Source: Halomonas chromatireducens (GTDB lineage Bacteria; Pseudomonadota; Gammaproteobacteria; Pseudomonadales; Halomonadaceae). Taken from it: a stretch of DNA of 64,000 nucleotides. Numbering within the stretch: position 1 is the stretch's first letter; every line of letters starts with the position of its first letter. Shown here one piece after another: positions 1 through 6,921 of the stretch. A program made the translations under genes and the position numbers. The notes under the pieces are model-generated. The model was not told the DNA's origin and made no database searches. It saw nothing but the letters and a program-made list of their open reading frames with translations. Location: contig NZ_CP014226.1 in the NCBI RefSeq assembly GCF_001545155.1, forward strand, positions 1,858,846 through 1,922,845. The letters run 5' to 3'.

Positions 1-22
1 AACAAGTCTGGCGTATTTTCAA

Positions 23-1012
23 TTAGGTGTCGGGTCCCGTGTGATTGACCACCCGCTTAGTAAATAACTCAGGGCGTTTGGTCTGCCATTCCTTCATCGC
101 TGCAATCGGTGATTGATGGTGCAGCGCCTTCTGTGGGATATGGTGGTTGTACAGCCAGCAGTAGCGTTTCAACGTCTGCTCCAGGTCCTCGCCTGACGTA
201 TAGCGGCGAGTCGCCAGTACATCGCTGATGCGGCCGTTGAAGCGTTCCACCATGCCGTTTGTCTGCGGCCTTCCCGGCTTGATCAGACGATGTGCGATGC
301 CATGGGCCTGGCACTCCTGATCGAAGGGGTGGTGGCCGCTGGGCTTGCGCTCACCCGCCCGCGTGAAGCGATCGGTGAACGACTTGCCGTTGTCGGTCAG
401 CACCGTCTGGATCTTGAAGGGAGCCTTTTCCTCCACCCGCTTCATGAACCCCCGCGCATCCTTCGCGGACTGGCTGCACCTGACCTCCAGATAGACCCAG
501 CGCGTGGCACGGTCGATGGCGACGTACAGGTAGCGCTTTTGCTGCTCGTCGGGCATCTGAGGCAGGTGCTTGATGTCGACGTGTACGAAGCCCGGCTCGT
601 AGTCCTTGAAGGGCTTGTACCGGGGCTTCTCATCATCGCCGGCGTCCTGCCGGGCCAATGCCGCCAGTGTTGGGACCTCGCGCCGCTTTAGCATGCGATG
701 CAGGCCAGAGCGTGACAAGCGGGGATTCAGGAACTCACGGGCCACGACGAGGAGATCATCCAAGCCGAGGCGAAGAAATTCGCGAGCCGTGATCAGCAGC
801 TCCTCCTGCTCGGGAGTGAGCGTGGCGAGCAGGTTGTGACGCGTGTGTGGACGGTCATAGACATCGTCACGGTATCGCCAGCGCCGGATGGTCGCGGTGG
901 AGACGCGATACTGGCGGGCTAGCTCACTATCCGTGATGCTGAAGGGTGCTGCCTGGATCTCGGCACGGATCTTCGGTGTCGTCGTCGCTTGTTTATGCAG
1001 CTTGATGTCCAT
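23..1012 (-). CDS. IS481-family transposase
   Basis: 329 aa, the usual length for IS481. It has an N-terminal helix-turn-helix of the Leu-zipper/HTH type (about residues 25-60, with ARQYRVSTATIRRWR), then an RNase H-fold DDE core (about 135-300) with the first Asp in HVDIKHLP, the second in LTDNGKSF, and the Glu in NGMVERFNGR. All three catalytic acids are present, so the enzyme could be active. The stop codon (23-25) lies outside the left inverted repeat, so the gene ends in flanking DNA. This is known for IS481 elements, whose CTAG target can supply the stop. Nothing suggests a frameshift. Confidence 0.9.
   Translation of the reverse strand: MDIKLHKQATTTPKIRAEIQAAPFSITDSELARQYRVSTATIRRWRYRDDVYDRPHTRHNLLATLTPEQEELLITAREFLRLGLDDLLVVAREFLNPRLSRSGLHRMLKRREVPTLAALARQDAGDDEKPRYKPFKDYEPGFVHVDIKHLPQMPDEQQKRYLYVAIDRATRWVYLEVRCSQSAKDARGFMKRVEEKAPFKIQTVLTDNGKSFTDRFTRAGERKPSGHHPFDQECQAHGIAHRLIKPGRPQTNGMVERFNGRISDVLATRRYTSGEDLEQTLKRYCWLYNHHIPQKALHHQSPIAAMKEWQTKRPELFTKRVVNHTGPDT
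28..45 (+). repeat. Left terminal inverted repeat of the IS481 element
   Basis: Outer end TGTCGGGTCCCGTGTGAT. It pairs with the repeat at 1086-1103 with three mismatches. The 3' end of the transposase gene runs through it. Confidence 0.8.
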
Positions 1013-1085
1013 GAACCTGCTCCCGGATGAATTGCTGAAGAAGCTCCCTCGCTGCTAGCAGAGGATAACTTCTATAGGCGATCCG

Positions 1086-1103
1086 ATCATCCGGGACCCT
1101 ACA
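1086..1103 (-). repeat. Right terminal inverted repeat of the IS481 element
   Basis: On the minus strand it reads TGTAGGGTCCCGGATGAT and pairs with 28-45. It lies upstream of the transposase start and ends 3 bases before the ATG of the neighbouring cassette gene. Confidence 0.8.
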
Positions 1104-1106
1104 GCT

Positions 1107-1466
1107 ATGCAAGAATTGAAGTCTCGCATTGACAAGATGGTCGGAAAGCACCGAGATGACTGCCTAGAAGCTATTCTCACACATTTTAGTAGATTGGCTG
1201 TTGTGATTGGGGTGATGGCGGGCTCTGGTGCTCTAGTCAGGTATAGAGAAGTGGTGCTTCCTGAAGCTCCCAGTTTCGCTGGCTTCATGGGTTTAAGCTT
1301 ACTTCTCGTCTCTTTTGGACTGTTGGCTTGGGTTGCATTTAGCGGGTGGTACAAATTGGTGGAGATGAGTAGTTACTCATGGAGTAAGCACAGCGCTGGC
1401 GCGCTGATTATGGTTCTATCTATGCTCTTTGTCGTTGCAGGTGTGCATGCAGCATTCTCCAATTAA
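1107..1466 (+). CDS. Integron cassette 1: small three-helix membrane protein, unknown function
   Basis: 119 aa with three hydrophobic segments at about residues 27-45, 57-80 and 97-116, preceded by a short charged amphipathic N-terminus. I do not recognise the family. The ATG at 1107 lies in the core-site remnant GCTATGC, three bases after the end of the IS481 element, so the original cassette promoter and any ribosome site were lost and expression would depend on the IS. No Shine-Dalgarno sequence is visible, and a later start is possible. The stop codon is part of the following attC, as is usual for a cassette gene. Base composition is lower in GC than the core chromosome further right. Confidence 0.6.
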   Translation: MQELKSRIDKMVGKHRDDCLEAILTHFSRLAVVIGVMAGSGALVRYREVVLPEAPSFAGFMGLSLLLVSFGLLAWVAFSGWYKLVEMSSYSWSKHSAGALIMVLSMLFVVAGVHAAFSN

Positions 1467-1543
1467 CAAGGCCAATCACGGCGACAGCTTTTCCGTTGCG
1501 GCTGCGCCTTCACTACAAAGCTGCGCGTGTTGGCGGCGTTATG
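1464..1543 (+). repeat. attC site 1 (80 bp)
   Basis: It starts with TAACAAG (R''-like core) and ends with GCGTTATG (R' core, cut expected between G1538 and T1539). Between them lies an imperfect palindrome with the CTTTTCCG...CTTCACTAC...AAAG style shared by the other sites here. It contains the stop codon of cassette 1. Confidence 0.85.
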
Positions 1544-1561
1544 TTGTAAACGAGGTATTCA

Positions 1562-2044
1562 ATGAATTTGGAAGTAAATAGTCTCGAGTACAAATGTTGG
1601 CACGAGATAGGGCATGCTGTAGTTTGCTTGCATTTAGGCGGGACGGTCGAGTTTGTAGAAATAATGGGTGAGGAAAGTGAAGGAAGAGGCTTTGCTCGGG
1701 CAAGATGCAACACCACACCTGATATACGTCCGTCCGTACTGTGCGCAGGTTTCGCGACTGAATACGTCCTTTCAAGAAAAGGGTTTCTAGCTGCAATCGA
1801 CGAGAAAGAATTTACGCAGTTAGTTTTCAAGAACGCCAGCATAGATAGAGAAATGTACCATCGCGTCTCTGATCAGCATGACTTTAGCGAGAATGAGGAT
1901 CGGGAGTTCATGAATTTGGCTGTCACGATTGTTGCTCCAATAATCGCCTCTCATTTTAGTAAGATGCGTGAAATTGTAGGAATACTTTGTAGCGAAGGAA
2001 GAATAGAAGGTTCGAAAATTGAAGCTGTACTCAAAGCAACATAA
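1562..2044 (+). CDS. Integron cassette 2: M41/FtsH-peptidase-like zinc protein
   Basis: 160 aa. Residues 14-18 read HEIGH, the HExxH zinc-binding motif, in a context (WHEIGHAVV) that resembles the peptidase M41 domain of FtsH (HEAGHA). About 50 residues later CAGFATEY resembles the M41 AGRAAEE helix, and NASIDREM resembles the segment that carries the third metal ligand (Asp). The AAA ATPase and the membrane part of FtsH are absent, so it is a free-standing peptidase-like domain. The start ATG at 1562 has a GAGG ribosome site. Such stand-alone M41-like proteins are known in bacteria, but their substrates are mostly unknown. A proteolytic role is inferred from the motif alone. Confidence 0.6.
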   Translation: MNLEVNSLEYKCWHEIGHAVVCLHLGGTVEFVEIMGEESEGRGFARARCNTTPDIRPSVLCAGFATEYVLSRKGFLAAIDEKEFTQLVFKNASIDREMYHRVSDQHDFSENEDREFMNLAVTIVAPIIASHFSKMREIVGILCSEGRIEGSKIEAVLKAT

Positions 2045-2115
2045 CCAAGCCATTAAATTCGCTCCCTGCGGTCGCCGGACCTCGTTACATTCGGCCGCTT
2101 ATGGCTGGCGTTATG
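2042..2115 (+). repeat. attC site 2 (74 bp)
   Basis: It runs from TAACCAAG, overlapping the stop of cassette 2, to GCGTTATG. The middle holds paired arms around a short loop. Because the site extends to 2115, any ATG before 2116 belongs to the recombination site and not to the next gene. Confidence 0.85.
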
Positions 2116-2145
2116 TGCTTTGGAGTAGTAGGAGGTATCGATAGG

Positions 2146-4314
2146 GTGATTGCCGAAATTTACATGGATGCAGTAGCGAGCTTTAAGCAAGCTACGTCGC
2201 TCGTTACGGATAAGAAAATAAATCTTATCTACGGCCTAAACGGCACCGGTAAATCAACAATCTCCAACTTCCTTTATGAGCCCGACAATCCTGCGTTCAT
2301 TTTCTGCAAAAAGGTGCCCGCAGCATCGGTTCCAATTCTCGTTTACAACCAAAATTTCATACGAGACAACTTCTATGTTGCGGATAGTCTGCAAGGAATC
2401 TTCAGCCTTTCAAAAGAGAACAAAGAAGCTGAACAAAAGATAGCCGACGCGATAAAGAAGCAAGGGGAGCTTGAGCAGGATATACAAGAGAAGTGCAGTG
2501 AAAAGGAGTTGGCAACACAGGCACTTTCCAAACAAAGAAACCAGGCCATAGAAAAAGTTTGGAGCATCAAACAGACCTATGCTGGCGGTGATCGCGTTCT
2601 TGAATACTGTCTCGAAGGGCTAAAGGGACAAAAAGACAAGCTTTTTGCCCACCTCCAGGGCATCCAGAAGCCCGCCAGTGAGCCAAAAAAAGACGTTCAA
2701 ACAATCCGGCAGGAAGTAGAAGCGCTCAAAGGTGATGATGCTCAGTTCCAACCGCGACTAGCTACGCTGTCTTTTGCTGCTTACAGTGTCGAGTCTGACC
2801 CGGTGTTCGGAAAATCCATCCTTGGGAATACCGATAGTGAGGTTGCAGCTCTAATCGAGAAGTTGGGGAATTCGGACTGGGTAAAGCAAGGCCTTTCTTA
2901 CTTGCCGGAGAGTGTAGGTAATTCAAACACGCAATGCCCATTTTGCCAGGAAGCAACAATTTCGGAGAAATTTATCGACAGCGTAAGGTCGTACTTTGAT
3001 GTGACCTACGAGAAGCAGTTAGACGAGCTTGCGCAACTTCTAAAGGCGTACCGAGCCGCTTTTGATTCGTTGCCGGGACTGAGTTCCTTTATCGATCATC
3101 CATTCGCAGAAAAGCGCAAGGACTCCATAACCAATAAATATCAGTTGCTTGTAGACGCTCTCCAGAGTAATGCTCGCAAGATTGAAGCAAAGTTAAAGAG
3201 TCCAAAGGTTCCGACTACGTTGTCCGACACGACTGGCTTGGTCGCCAATTTCAACTCAGCAGTCGGCCAGATTAACTCAGAAGTCGATGAGTACAACGAC
3301 AAGCTCAAAAACCGTGAATCTGCTCTCGAAAACTTACGCAACGAGTTTTGGCAACTGATGCGGTGGCAGTATGACCAAACAATGGCGAGGCTTGATGCCG
3401 ACCGACAGGCGGCTAACCAGCAACTGCAAGGCTTAGATGTAGAGATCGGAAATATTGATGCTGAGCTGGCAAAGGTCAAAGGGGAAATTGCGGAGGCACA
3501 AAAACAGACCGTGAATATTGACCACGCGGTCAGTGCTATCAATGCAGGACTTATTGACCTCGGCATAGATGACTTCAGAGTACAGAAGCACTCTGACAAC
3601 CTCTATCGTGTGGTGCGCGCAGGTGATTCCAAAGACGCATTTCACTCGCTAAGCGAGGGAGAGAAGATGATGATCAGCTTCTTGTACTTCTGCGAGCTGT
3701 GTAAGGGTAAGGCTAGCGCAGAGGACACTCAAGCTCAGCGCATCGCAGTGATAGATGATCCAATTTCGAGCCTTTCTCATGTATTCATCTTCAGCGTCGG
3801 GCAACTCATTCGTTCGGTGTTCTTCAAGGGGGATCGGTTCAGTCAGGTCATTGTCCTGACCCATAGTCTGTACTTCTTCTACGAGATGACAGATCCGAAT
3901 CACGAGCGCCGTGAGAAAACACAGAAATTGTTTAGGCTTTCAAAGCCCTCTTCTGGCAGCGTCATCCAGGAGATGAAGTACGAGGAAATTCAAAATGACT
4001 ATCAAGCATACTGGTCTGTTGTTAATGACCAGTCTCAACCGCCGGCACTTATCGCAAACTGTATGCGCAACATAGTCGAGTACTTTTTCAACTTTGTTCG
4101 CAAGAAAGACCTGAATAATGTTTTCCAGATGCCGGAGCTCCAAGATGCGAAGTACCAAGCGTTTTGCCGATATATCAATCGGGAGTCACATTCACTTGGC
4201 CAGAACATCATAGATATGAAGGAGTTCAACTATGACGTCTTCAAGGAGGGATTGAGGCTGGTTTTTGAGAAAACGGGCTACTCGGACCACTACAAAGCCA
4301 TGTCTAAATGCTAG
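2146..4314 (+). CDS. Integron cassette 3: RloC/PrrC-like ABC-ATPase anticodon nuclease
   Basis: About 722 aa from a GTG start at 2146, chosen for the GGAGGT site at 2131-2136; upstream in-frame ATGs fall in attC 2. Order: Walker A GLNGTGKST (about 30-38), long coiled coils, a central CPFC (Cys 264 and 267) like the zinc hook of RloC, coiled coil, ABC signature LSEGE (about 502-506), Walker B VIDDP (about 536), a histidine in THS, then a C-terminal domain with RNIVE (Arg641, Glu645) and NRESHS (His682). The Arg-x3-Glu plus distal His matches the anticodon-nuclease triad of PrrC and RloC, which cut tRNA at the anticodon in phage-infected or DNA-damaged cells. No type I restriction genes are near, as for RloC and unlike PrrC. 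The nuclease role is inferred; an AAA_13 ATPase of other function remains possible. Confidence 0.7.
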   Translation: MIAEIYMDAVASFKQATSLVTDKKINLIYGLNGTGKSTISNFLYEPDNPAFIFCKKVPAASVPILVYNQNFIRDNFYVADSLQGIFSLSKENKEAEQKIADAIKKQGELEQDIQEKCSEKELATQALSKQRNQAIEKVWSIKQTYAGGDRVLEYCLEGLKGQKDKLFAHLQGIQKPASEPKKDVQTIRQEVEALKGDDAQFQPRLATLSFAAYSVESDPVFGKSILGNTDSEVAALIEKLGNSDWVKQGLSYLPESVGNSNTQCPFCQEATISEKFIDSVRSYFDVTYEKQLDELAQLLKAYRAAFDSLPGLSSFIDHPFAEKRKDSITNKYQLLVDALQSNARKIEAKLKSPKVPTTLSDTTGLVANFNSAVGQINSEVDEYNDKLKNRESALENLRNEFWQLMRWQYDQTMARLDADRQAANQQLQGLDVEIGNIDAELAKVKGEIAEAQKQTVNIDHAVSAINAGLIDLGIDDFRVQKHSDNLYRVVRAGDSKDAFHSLSEGEKMMISFLYFCELCKGKASAEDTQAQRIAVIDDPISSLSHVFIFSVGQLIRSVFFKGDRFSQVIVLTHSLYFFYEMTDPNHERREKTQKLFRLSKPSSGSVIQEMKYEEIQNDYQAYWSVVNDQSQPPALIANCMRNIVEYFFNFVRKKDLNNVFQMPELQDAKYQAFCRYINRESHSLGQNIIDMKEFNYDVFKEGLRLVFEKTGYSDHYKAMSKC

Positions 4315-4337
4315 TAGTGCCAAGGGAGAAGCGCACA

Positions 4338-4412
4338 TAACAATCGGCTGCACGGCGACCGATTTTCCGCCGCTTCGCTGCTTCAAACCGGCGCGTGAGC
4401 CGGGCGTTATGC
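4338..4412 (+). repeat. attC site 3 (75 bp)
   Basis: TAACAATCGGCTGCACG at the left pairs with CGTGAGCCGGGCGTTATG at the right, with TTTTCCG and CTTCAAAC blocks between. The arms pair almost fully, including the extrahelical bases expected of attC. Unlike its neighbours it starts 23 bases after the stop of its gene. Confidence 0.88.
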
Positions 4413-4422
4413 AGGAGAAGCA

Positions 4423-4881
4423 ATGAGCTCGATTGACGCTTTGATTGACTCCACAGACGAATTTTTCCGTCGGCACTGGACATCTTGCATCGCGCATCCT
4501 ACGCCAGAATGGAAAGCCGACTGGGACTGGAAAGGCTCCGTGCCGCACCATGATAAGCGCGGTGTTTACGCACTATTTGACGAAGCAGGTAAAGTTATAT
4601 ACGTAGGTCTTGGCGCCTCGGTAGGCGGAGGAGATCGTACAGGCTATGGAATATCGCGACGGTTGCTTGCACATGTAATAACCACCGACAAGACGAGAGG
4701 TCGAGGGCATTATGTGCCTCAAGGGAAGTGGTCGGAAGTTAGCTCGTTAGCAGCTATCGGCTTTCCTAATGAGTATTCCTATCTAGCTCCAGCGCTTGAG
4801 GATTATCTAATTGAAAGGTTAGCGCCGCCAAGAAATAGTAGCAAGAGAAGAAAGGCAAATGTTGAAGCTATCAATGCATAA
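4423..4881 (+). CDS. Integron cassette 4: GIY-YIG-like nuclease-fold protein
   Basis: 152 aa. GVYALFD (about residue 47) and YVGLGAS (about 60) fit the GIY-YIG motif pair at the right spacing, followed by an Arg in ISRRLLAH, and a C-terminal ALEDYLIERLAPPRN that supplies the Glu and Asn expected late in the GIY-YIG fold. These support a stand-alone GIY-YIG domain of the small single-domain type. The DNA or RNA target cannot be read from the sequence. The start at 4423 has an AGGAG site six bases upstream, just inside the cassette boundary. Its stop codon is the beginning of attC 4. Confidence 0.55.
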   Translation: MSSIDALIDSTDEFFRRHWTSCIAHPTPEWKADWDWKGSVPHHDKRGVYALFDEAGKVIYVGLGASVGGGDRTGYGISRRLLAHVITTDKTRGRGHYVPQGKWSEVSSLAAIGFPNEYSYLAPALEDYLIERLAPPRNSSKRRKANVEAINA

Positions 4882-4952
4882 CAAAGCGCATCAATTCGCG
4901 CCGGTCGGCGCCGGACACTTGCTTCGCTCGCGCCGTTGTGCGCGGCGTTATG
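4879..4952 (+). repeat. attC site 4 (74 bp)
   Basis: TAACAAAGCGCA...TGCGCGGCGTTATG, with a strong inner palindrome (GCGCCGG/CCGGCGC region). It overlaps the stop codon of cassette 4. Confidence 0.85.
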
Positions 4953-4977
4953 ATTAAAAACCTACAAAGGAAACAAC

Positions 4978-5682
4978 ATGCTTTTCAGCGATGATTTTAT
5001 AAAAAAAGTTGAAGATGAGCCCATACTGGGAGTTGTTAAAGCCTGTGAAATGGCGTTTTCAGCCATAAGCGAAGTAATGACAGACGAGCAAAGTTGGAAT
5101 CAGGATGAACATGAAATTCTTTGGGAGGCTGCGTCTTTTATAAATGCTGTCTTAGAACAAGAAGGCTTTACGGTACCAGTCGAATTTCCTGAACCAACTG
5201 GTGATATTATAACAAATTGCAAAAATACGCATGAGTATATTTCTAGCGTACAAAGTCATTTCAAAGAGCAGTCCATTCTTCTAAAAGTTCAGTCTTATAC
5301 TAGTCGATATAAAGCATCATTAAAGTCGTCTTTTGCTTATGAGTTCTCGCAAGGTGATTTGGAGCGTATACAAGTTCTTATAAATGAACTGAGGTCTAAG
5401 ATATCAGAGCAGGAATCTTTAGAGCAGGAACACAAGCAACGGTTGCTAAAACGTCTTGAAAAGTTACAGTCAGAGCTCCATAAACGCGTATCAGATTTGG
5501 ATAGATTTTGGGGGCTTGTCGGGGATGCCGGCGTAGTATTGGGGAAATTAGGCAAGGATGCTAAGCCCATTGTAGACAGAACTCGTGAAATTGCAGAGAT
5601 AATTTGGAAGACTCAGGCACGGTCCGAGGAGTTACCAAGTGGCACTCAGAATCCAATGCTTGAACATGACGATAAATCATAA
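4978..5682 (+). CDS. Integron cassette 5: coiled-coil protein of unknown function
   Basis: 234 aa, soluble, acidic at the N-terminus, with a long heptad-rich stretch at about residues 125-175 (many Glu, Lys and Leu) and a short Gly-rich segment after it (about 178-192, GLVGDAGVVLGKLGKD). No catalytic motif or membrane helix is seen and I do not recognise the family. The ATG at 4978 is preceded by AAAGGA at a proper distance. The gene is strongly AT-rich compared with the core chromosome. As a single-gene cassette it should act alone or with a chromosomal partner. Confidence 0.6.
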   Translation: MLFSDDFIKKVEDEPILGVVKACEMAFSAISEVMTDEQSWNQDEHEILWEAASFINAVLEQEGFTVPVEFPEPTGDIITNCKNTHEYISSVQSHFKEQSILLKVQSYTSRYKASLKSSFAYEFSQGDLERIQVLINELRSKISEQESLEQEHKQRLLKRLEKLQSELHKRVSDLDRFWGLVGDAGVVLGKLGKDAKPIVDRTREIAEIIWKTQARSEELPSGTQNPMLEHDDKS

Positions 5683-5759
5683 CAAGTGCAGTCACGGCGA
5701 CGCCCTCTCTATTGCGCCTTCGGCTCCATTCCAAGGTCGCGCGTGCTGCAAGCGTTATG
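5680..5759 (+). repeat. attC site 5 (80 bp)
   Basis: It begins TAACAAGTGCAGTCACGGCGACGC and ends GCGTTATG. The left third is nearly the same as attC 1 (CAATCACGGCGACAG), which shows both sites come from one integron type. It overlaps the stop of cassette 5. Confidence 0.85.
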
Positions 5760-5771
5760 CACAGGGAGGCT

Positions 5772-6326
5772 ATGGTGCAGGTCTGTGAAACGGAGAGGTT
5801 GATTTTACGTCAGTTATCCCTCAGCGATGTTCCCGCATTGACTGAAATTCTCAGCGATCCTGAGGTGATGAAGCACTCGGTTAATGGCGTTTGTGATGAG
5901 GCCGCTACCCGAAAATTCGTTGAGTGGTGTTTATCCTGTTACGAGTCACATGGTGTGGGGCCGTGGGCACTAATCGATAAAGAATCTTCTGATCTCATAG
6001 GCTTTTGCAGTGCTGGACCAGAAATGGTTGGTGATGTCGAGGAAATCAACCTCGGCTACCGGCTTGCCAGGCGCTATTGGAACAAAGGGCTGGCATCTGA
6101 GGCGGCTAGAGCAGTTCTGAATTATGTTTTTGGAGAGAAACTGCTCAAATCAGTGGTAGTAATCATAGAGCCCGAGCATCTGGCATCGCTAAAGGTCGCT
6201 GAGAAGGCAGGATTTTCCAGCTTTGATGTACTGGAATTTCATGGTCGGCCGGTGAGACTATACCGGCTAACGTCTGAGCAATGGGAAACATTGCATAATA
6301 ATGCCATGCGCGCGACAAGCGCGTAA
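5772..6326 (+). CDS. Integron cassette 6: GNAT acetyltransferase (RimJ/RimL type)
   Basis: 184 aa. It opens with ETERLILRQLSLSD, the usual first strand of RimJ/RimL-like acetyltransferases, and carries the acetyl-CoA loop region as YRLARRYWNKGLASEAARA (about residues 95-113), followed by the typical NxAS-like segment (HLASLKVAEKAGF). The acceptor (protein N-terminus, antibiotic or small amine) is unknown. In-frame starts at 5757, 5772 and 5775 are possible. I chose 5772 because the 5757 ATG is part of the attC core and AGGGAGG lies at 5763-5769, although the spacing is tight. Its 3' end overlaps the short attC 6. Confidence 0.75.
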   Translation: MVQVCETERLILRQLSLSDVPALTEILSDPEVMKHSVNGVCDEAATRKFVEWCLSCYESHGVGPWALIDKESSDLIGFCSAGPEMVGDVEEINLGYRLARRYWNKGLASEAARAVLNYVFGEKLLKSVVVIIEPEHLASLKVAEKAGFSSFDVLEFHGRPVRLYRLTSEQWETLHNNAMRATSA

Positions 6327-6341
6327 TGGCGGCCGTTAGGC
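6293..6341 (+). repeat. attC site 6, short form (about 49 bp)
   Basis: The right core GTTAGGC (6335-6341) is clear. Left of it AATGCCATGCGCG and CGCGTAATGGC form a hairpin with one extra unpaired region, and GCATAAT at 6293 is a weak left core. It lies inside the end of cassette 6. It is much shorter than the other sites and of a different type, so its left limit is uncertain. Confidence 0.5.
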
Positions 6342-6364
6342 TCCATCAGTCACGGAGGGAGTGA

Positions 6365-6775
6365 ATGGAAATCAAGTGTATTGCGGGTTTTGCGTCAATT
6401 ACGAAAGATCCCGCGGCAAGTGCGTCCCTGTATCAGGATGCACTAGGTCTGCCGCTGGAGAAGATGGACGATTATCGTTTTATGGATAAATTCCCCGGAG
6501 CGAATCATTTCGGGGTATGGCCCCTCTCTATGGCAGCCCAGTCTTGTTTTGGCCAAGAGGAATGGCCAGGCCATGTTCCTGAGCCGACAGCTACAATTGA
6601 ATTTGAGTTGGCGGACGCGGCTGCTGTGGAGGCGGCAGTACAAGAAATGAAGGAAAGGGGTCAGGAGTTCGTTCATGAAACCCGGACTGAACCCTGGGGG
6701 CAGACAGTCGCAAGGTTTATTAGCCCCGAAGGAGTGTTGGTTGGTCTGAGTTATGCGCCATGGCTTCATGAATAA
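6365..6775 (+). CDS. Integron cassette 7: VOC/glyoxalase-fold protein
   Basis: 136 aa with the paired beta-alpha-beta-beta-beta layout of the vicinal oxygen chelate superfamily: ITKDPAASASLYQDALGLPLE in the first module and FELADAAAVEAAVQEMKERGQEF plus GQTVARFISPEGVLVGLSY in the second. Members include glyoxalase I, bleomycin-type resistance proteins and dioxygenases, and the sequence does not tell which. The Glu-rich metal positions are only partly evident. A GGAGGGAG site lies before the ATG at 6365. The gene starts 24 bases after the attC 6 core, as expected for a cassette. Confidence 0.7.
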   Translation: MEIKCIAGFASITKDPAASASLYQDALGLPLEKMDDYRFMDKFPGANHFGVWPLSMAAQSCFGQEEWPGHVPEPTATIEFELADAAAVEAAVQEMKERGQEFVHETRTEPWGQTVARFISPEGVLVGLSYAPWLHE

Positions 6776-6777
6776 GA

Positions 6778-6852
6778 GCCTAACCATAGCGTCAACGCGG
6801 ACTGGCTTTTCCGCTGACGCTCCAAAACCAGCCGGTTACGCTGGGCGTTCAG
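6778..6852 (+). repeat. attC site 7, right core disrupted
   Basis: GCCTAACCATAGCGTCAACGCGG at the left pairs with GCGTT near 6845, with TTTTCCGCTGACGCTCCAAAAC in the middle like the other sites. The right core reads GCGTTCAGGC and not GCGTTAGGC/GTTATG. After GCGTT the sequence passes into CAGGCTGTAGAAAAAGCCC, which I read as the end of the IS remnant to its right. Confidence 0.7.
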
Positions 6853-6921
6853 GCTGTAGAAAAAGCCCATAGCCTCCGTCGGTTTGGTAGGATCGGAAAA
6901 AACAGCCTAGGAGTGGTCATC

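Larger units (their letters stand above)
28..1103 (-). mobile_element. IS481-family insertion sequence, complete
   Basis: A 1076-bp element with one transposase gene and matching ends. The left end reads TGTCGGGTCCCGTGTGAT. The right end, read inward on the minus strand, is TGTAGGGTCCCGGATGAT, so 15 of 18 bases match. TGT ends, about 1 kb length and a single DDE transposase are typical of IS481. The bases outside the two ends (ATTAGG left, GCTATG right) do not form a clear target duplication, though both read N-CTA outward, close to the CTAG-type targets known for the family. The right end sits directly against what looks like an integron core site (GCTATGC), so the element probably inserted at a cassette junction. 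Confidence 0.85.

Noticed and set aside
22..1109. Target-site duplication around the IS481 element
   Set aside because: ATTAGG on the left and GCTATG on the right do not match. Recombination or a target without duplication may explain it.
2101..2145. Earlier in-frame ATGs (2101 and 2113) as the start of the RloC-like gene
   Set aside because: Both are part of the attC 2 core region (2042-2115) and have no ribosome site. GTG at 2146 has GGAGGT at the right distance.
5712..5771. Longer acetyltransferase frame starting at 5712
   Set aside because: It would use attC 5 as coding sequence; the family-conserved start ETERLIL lies after 5772.
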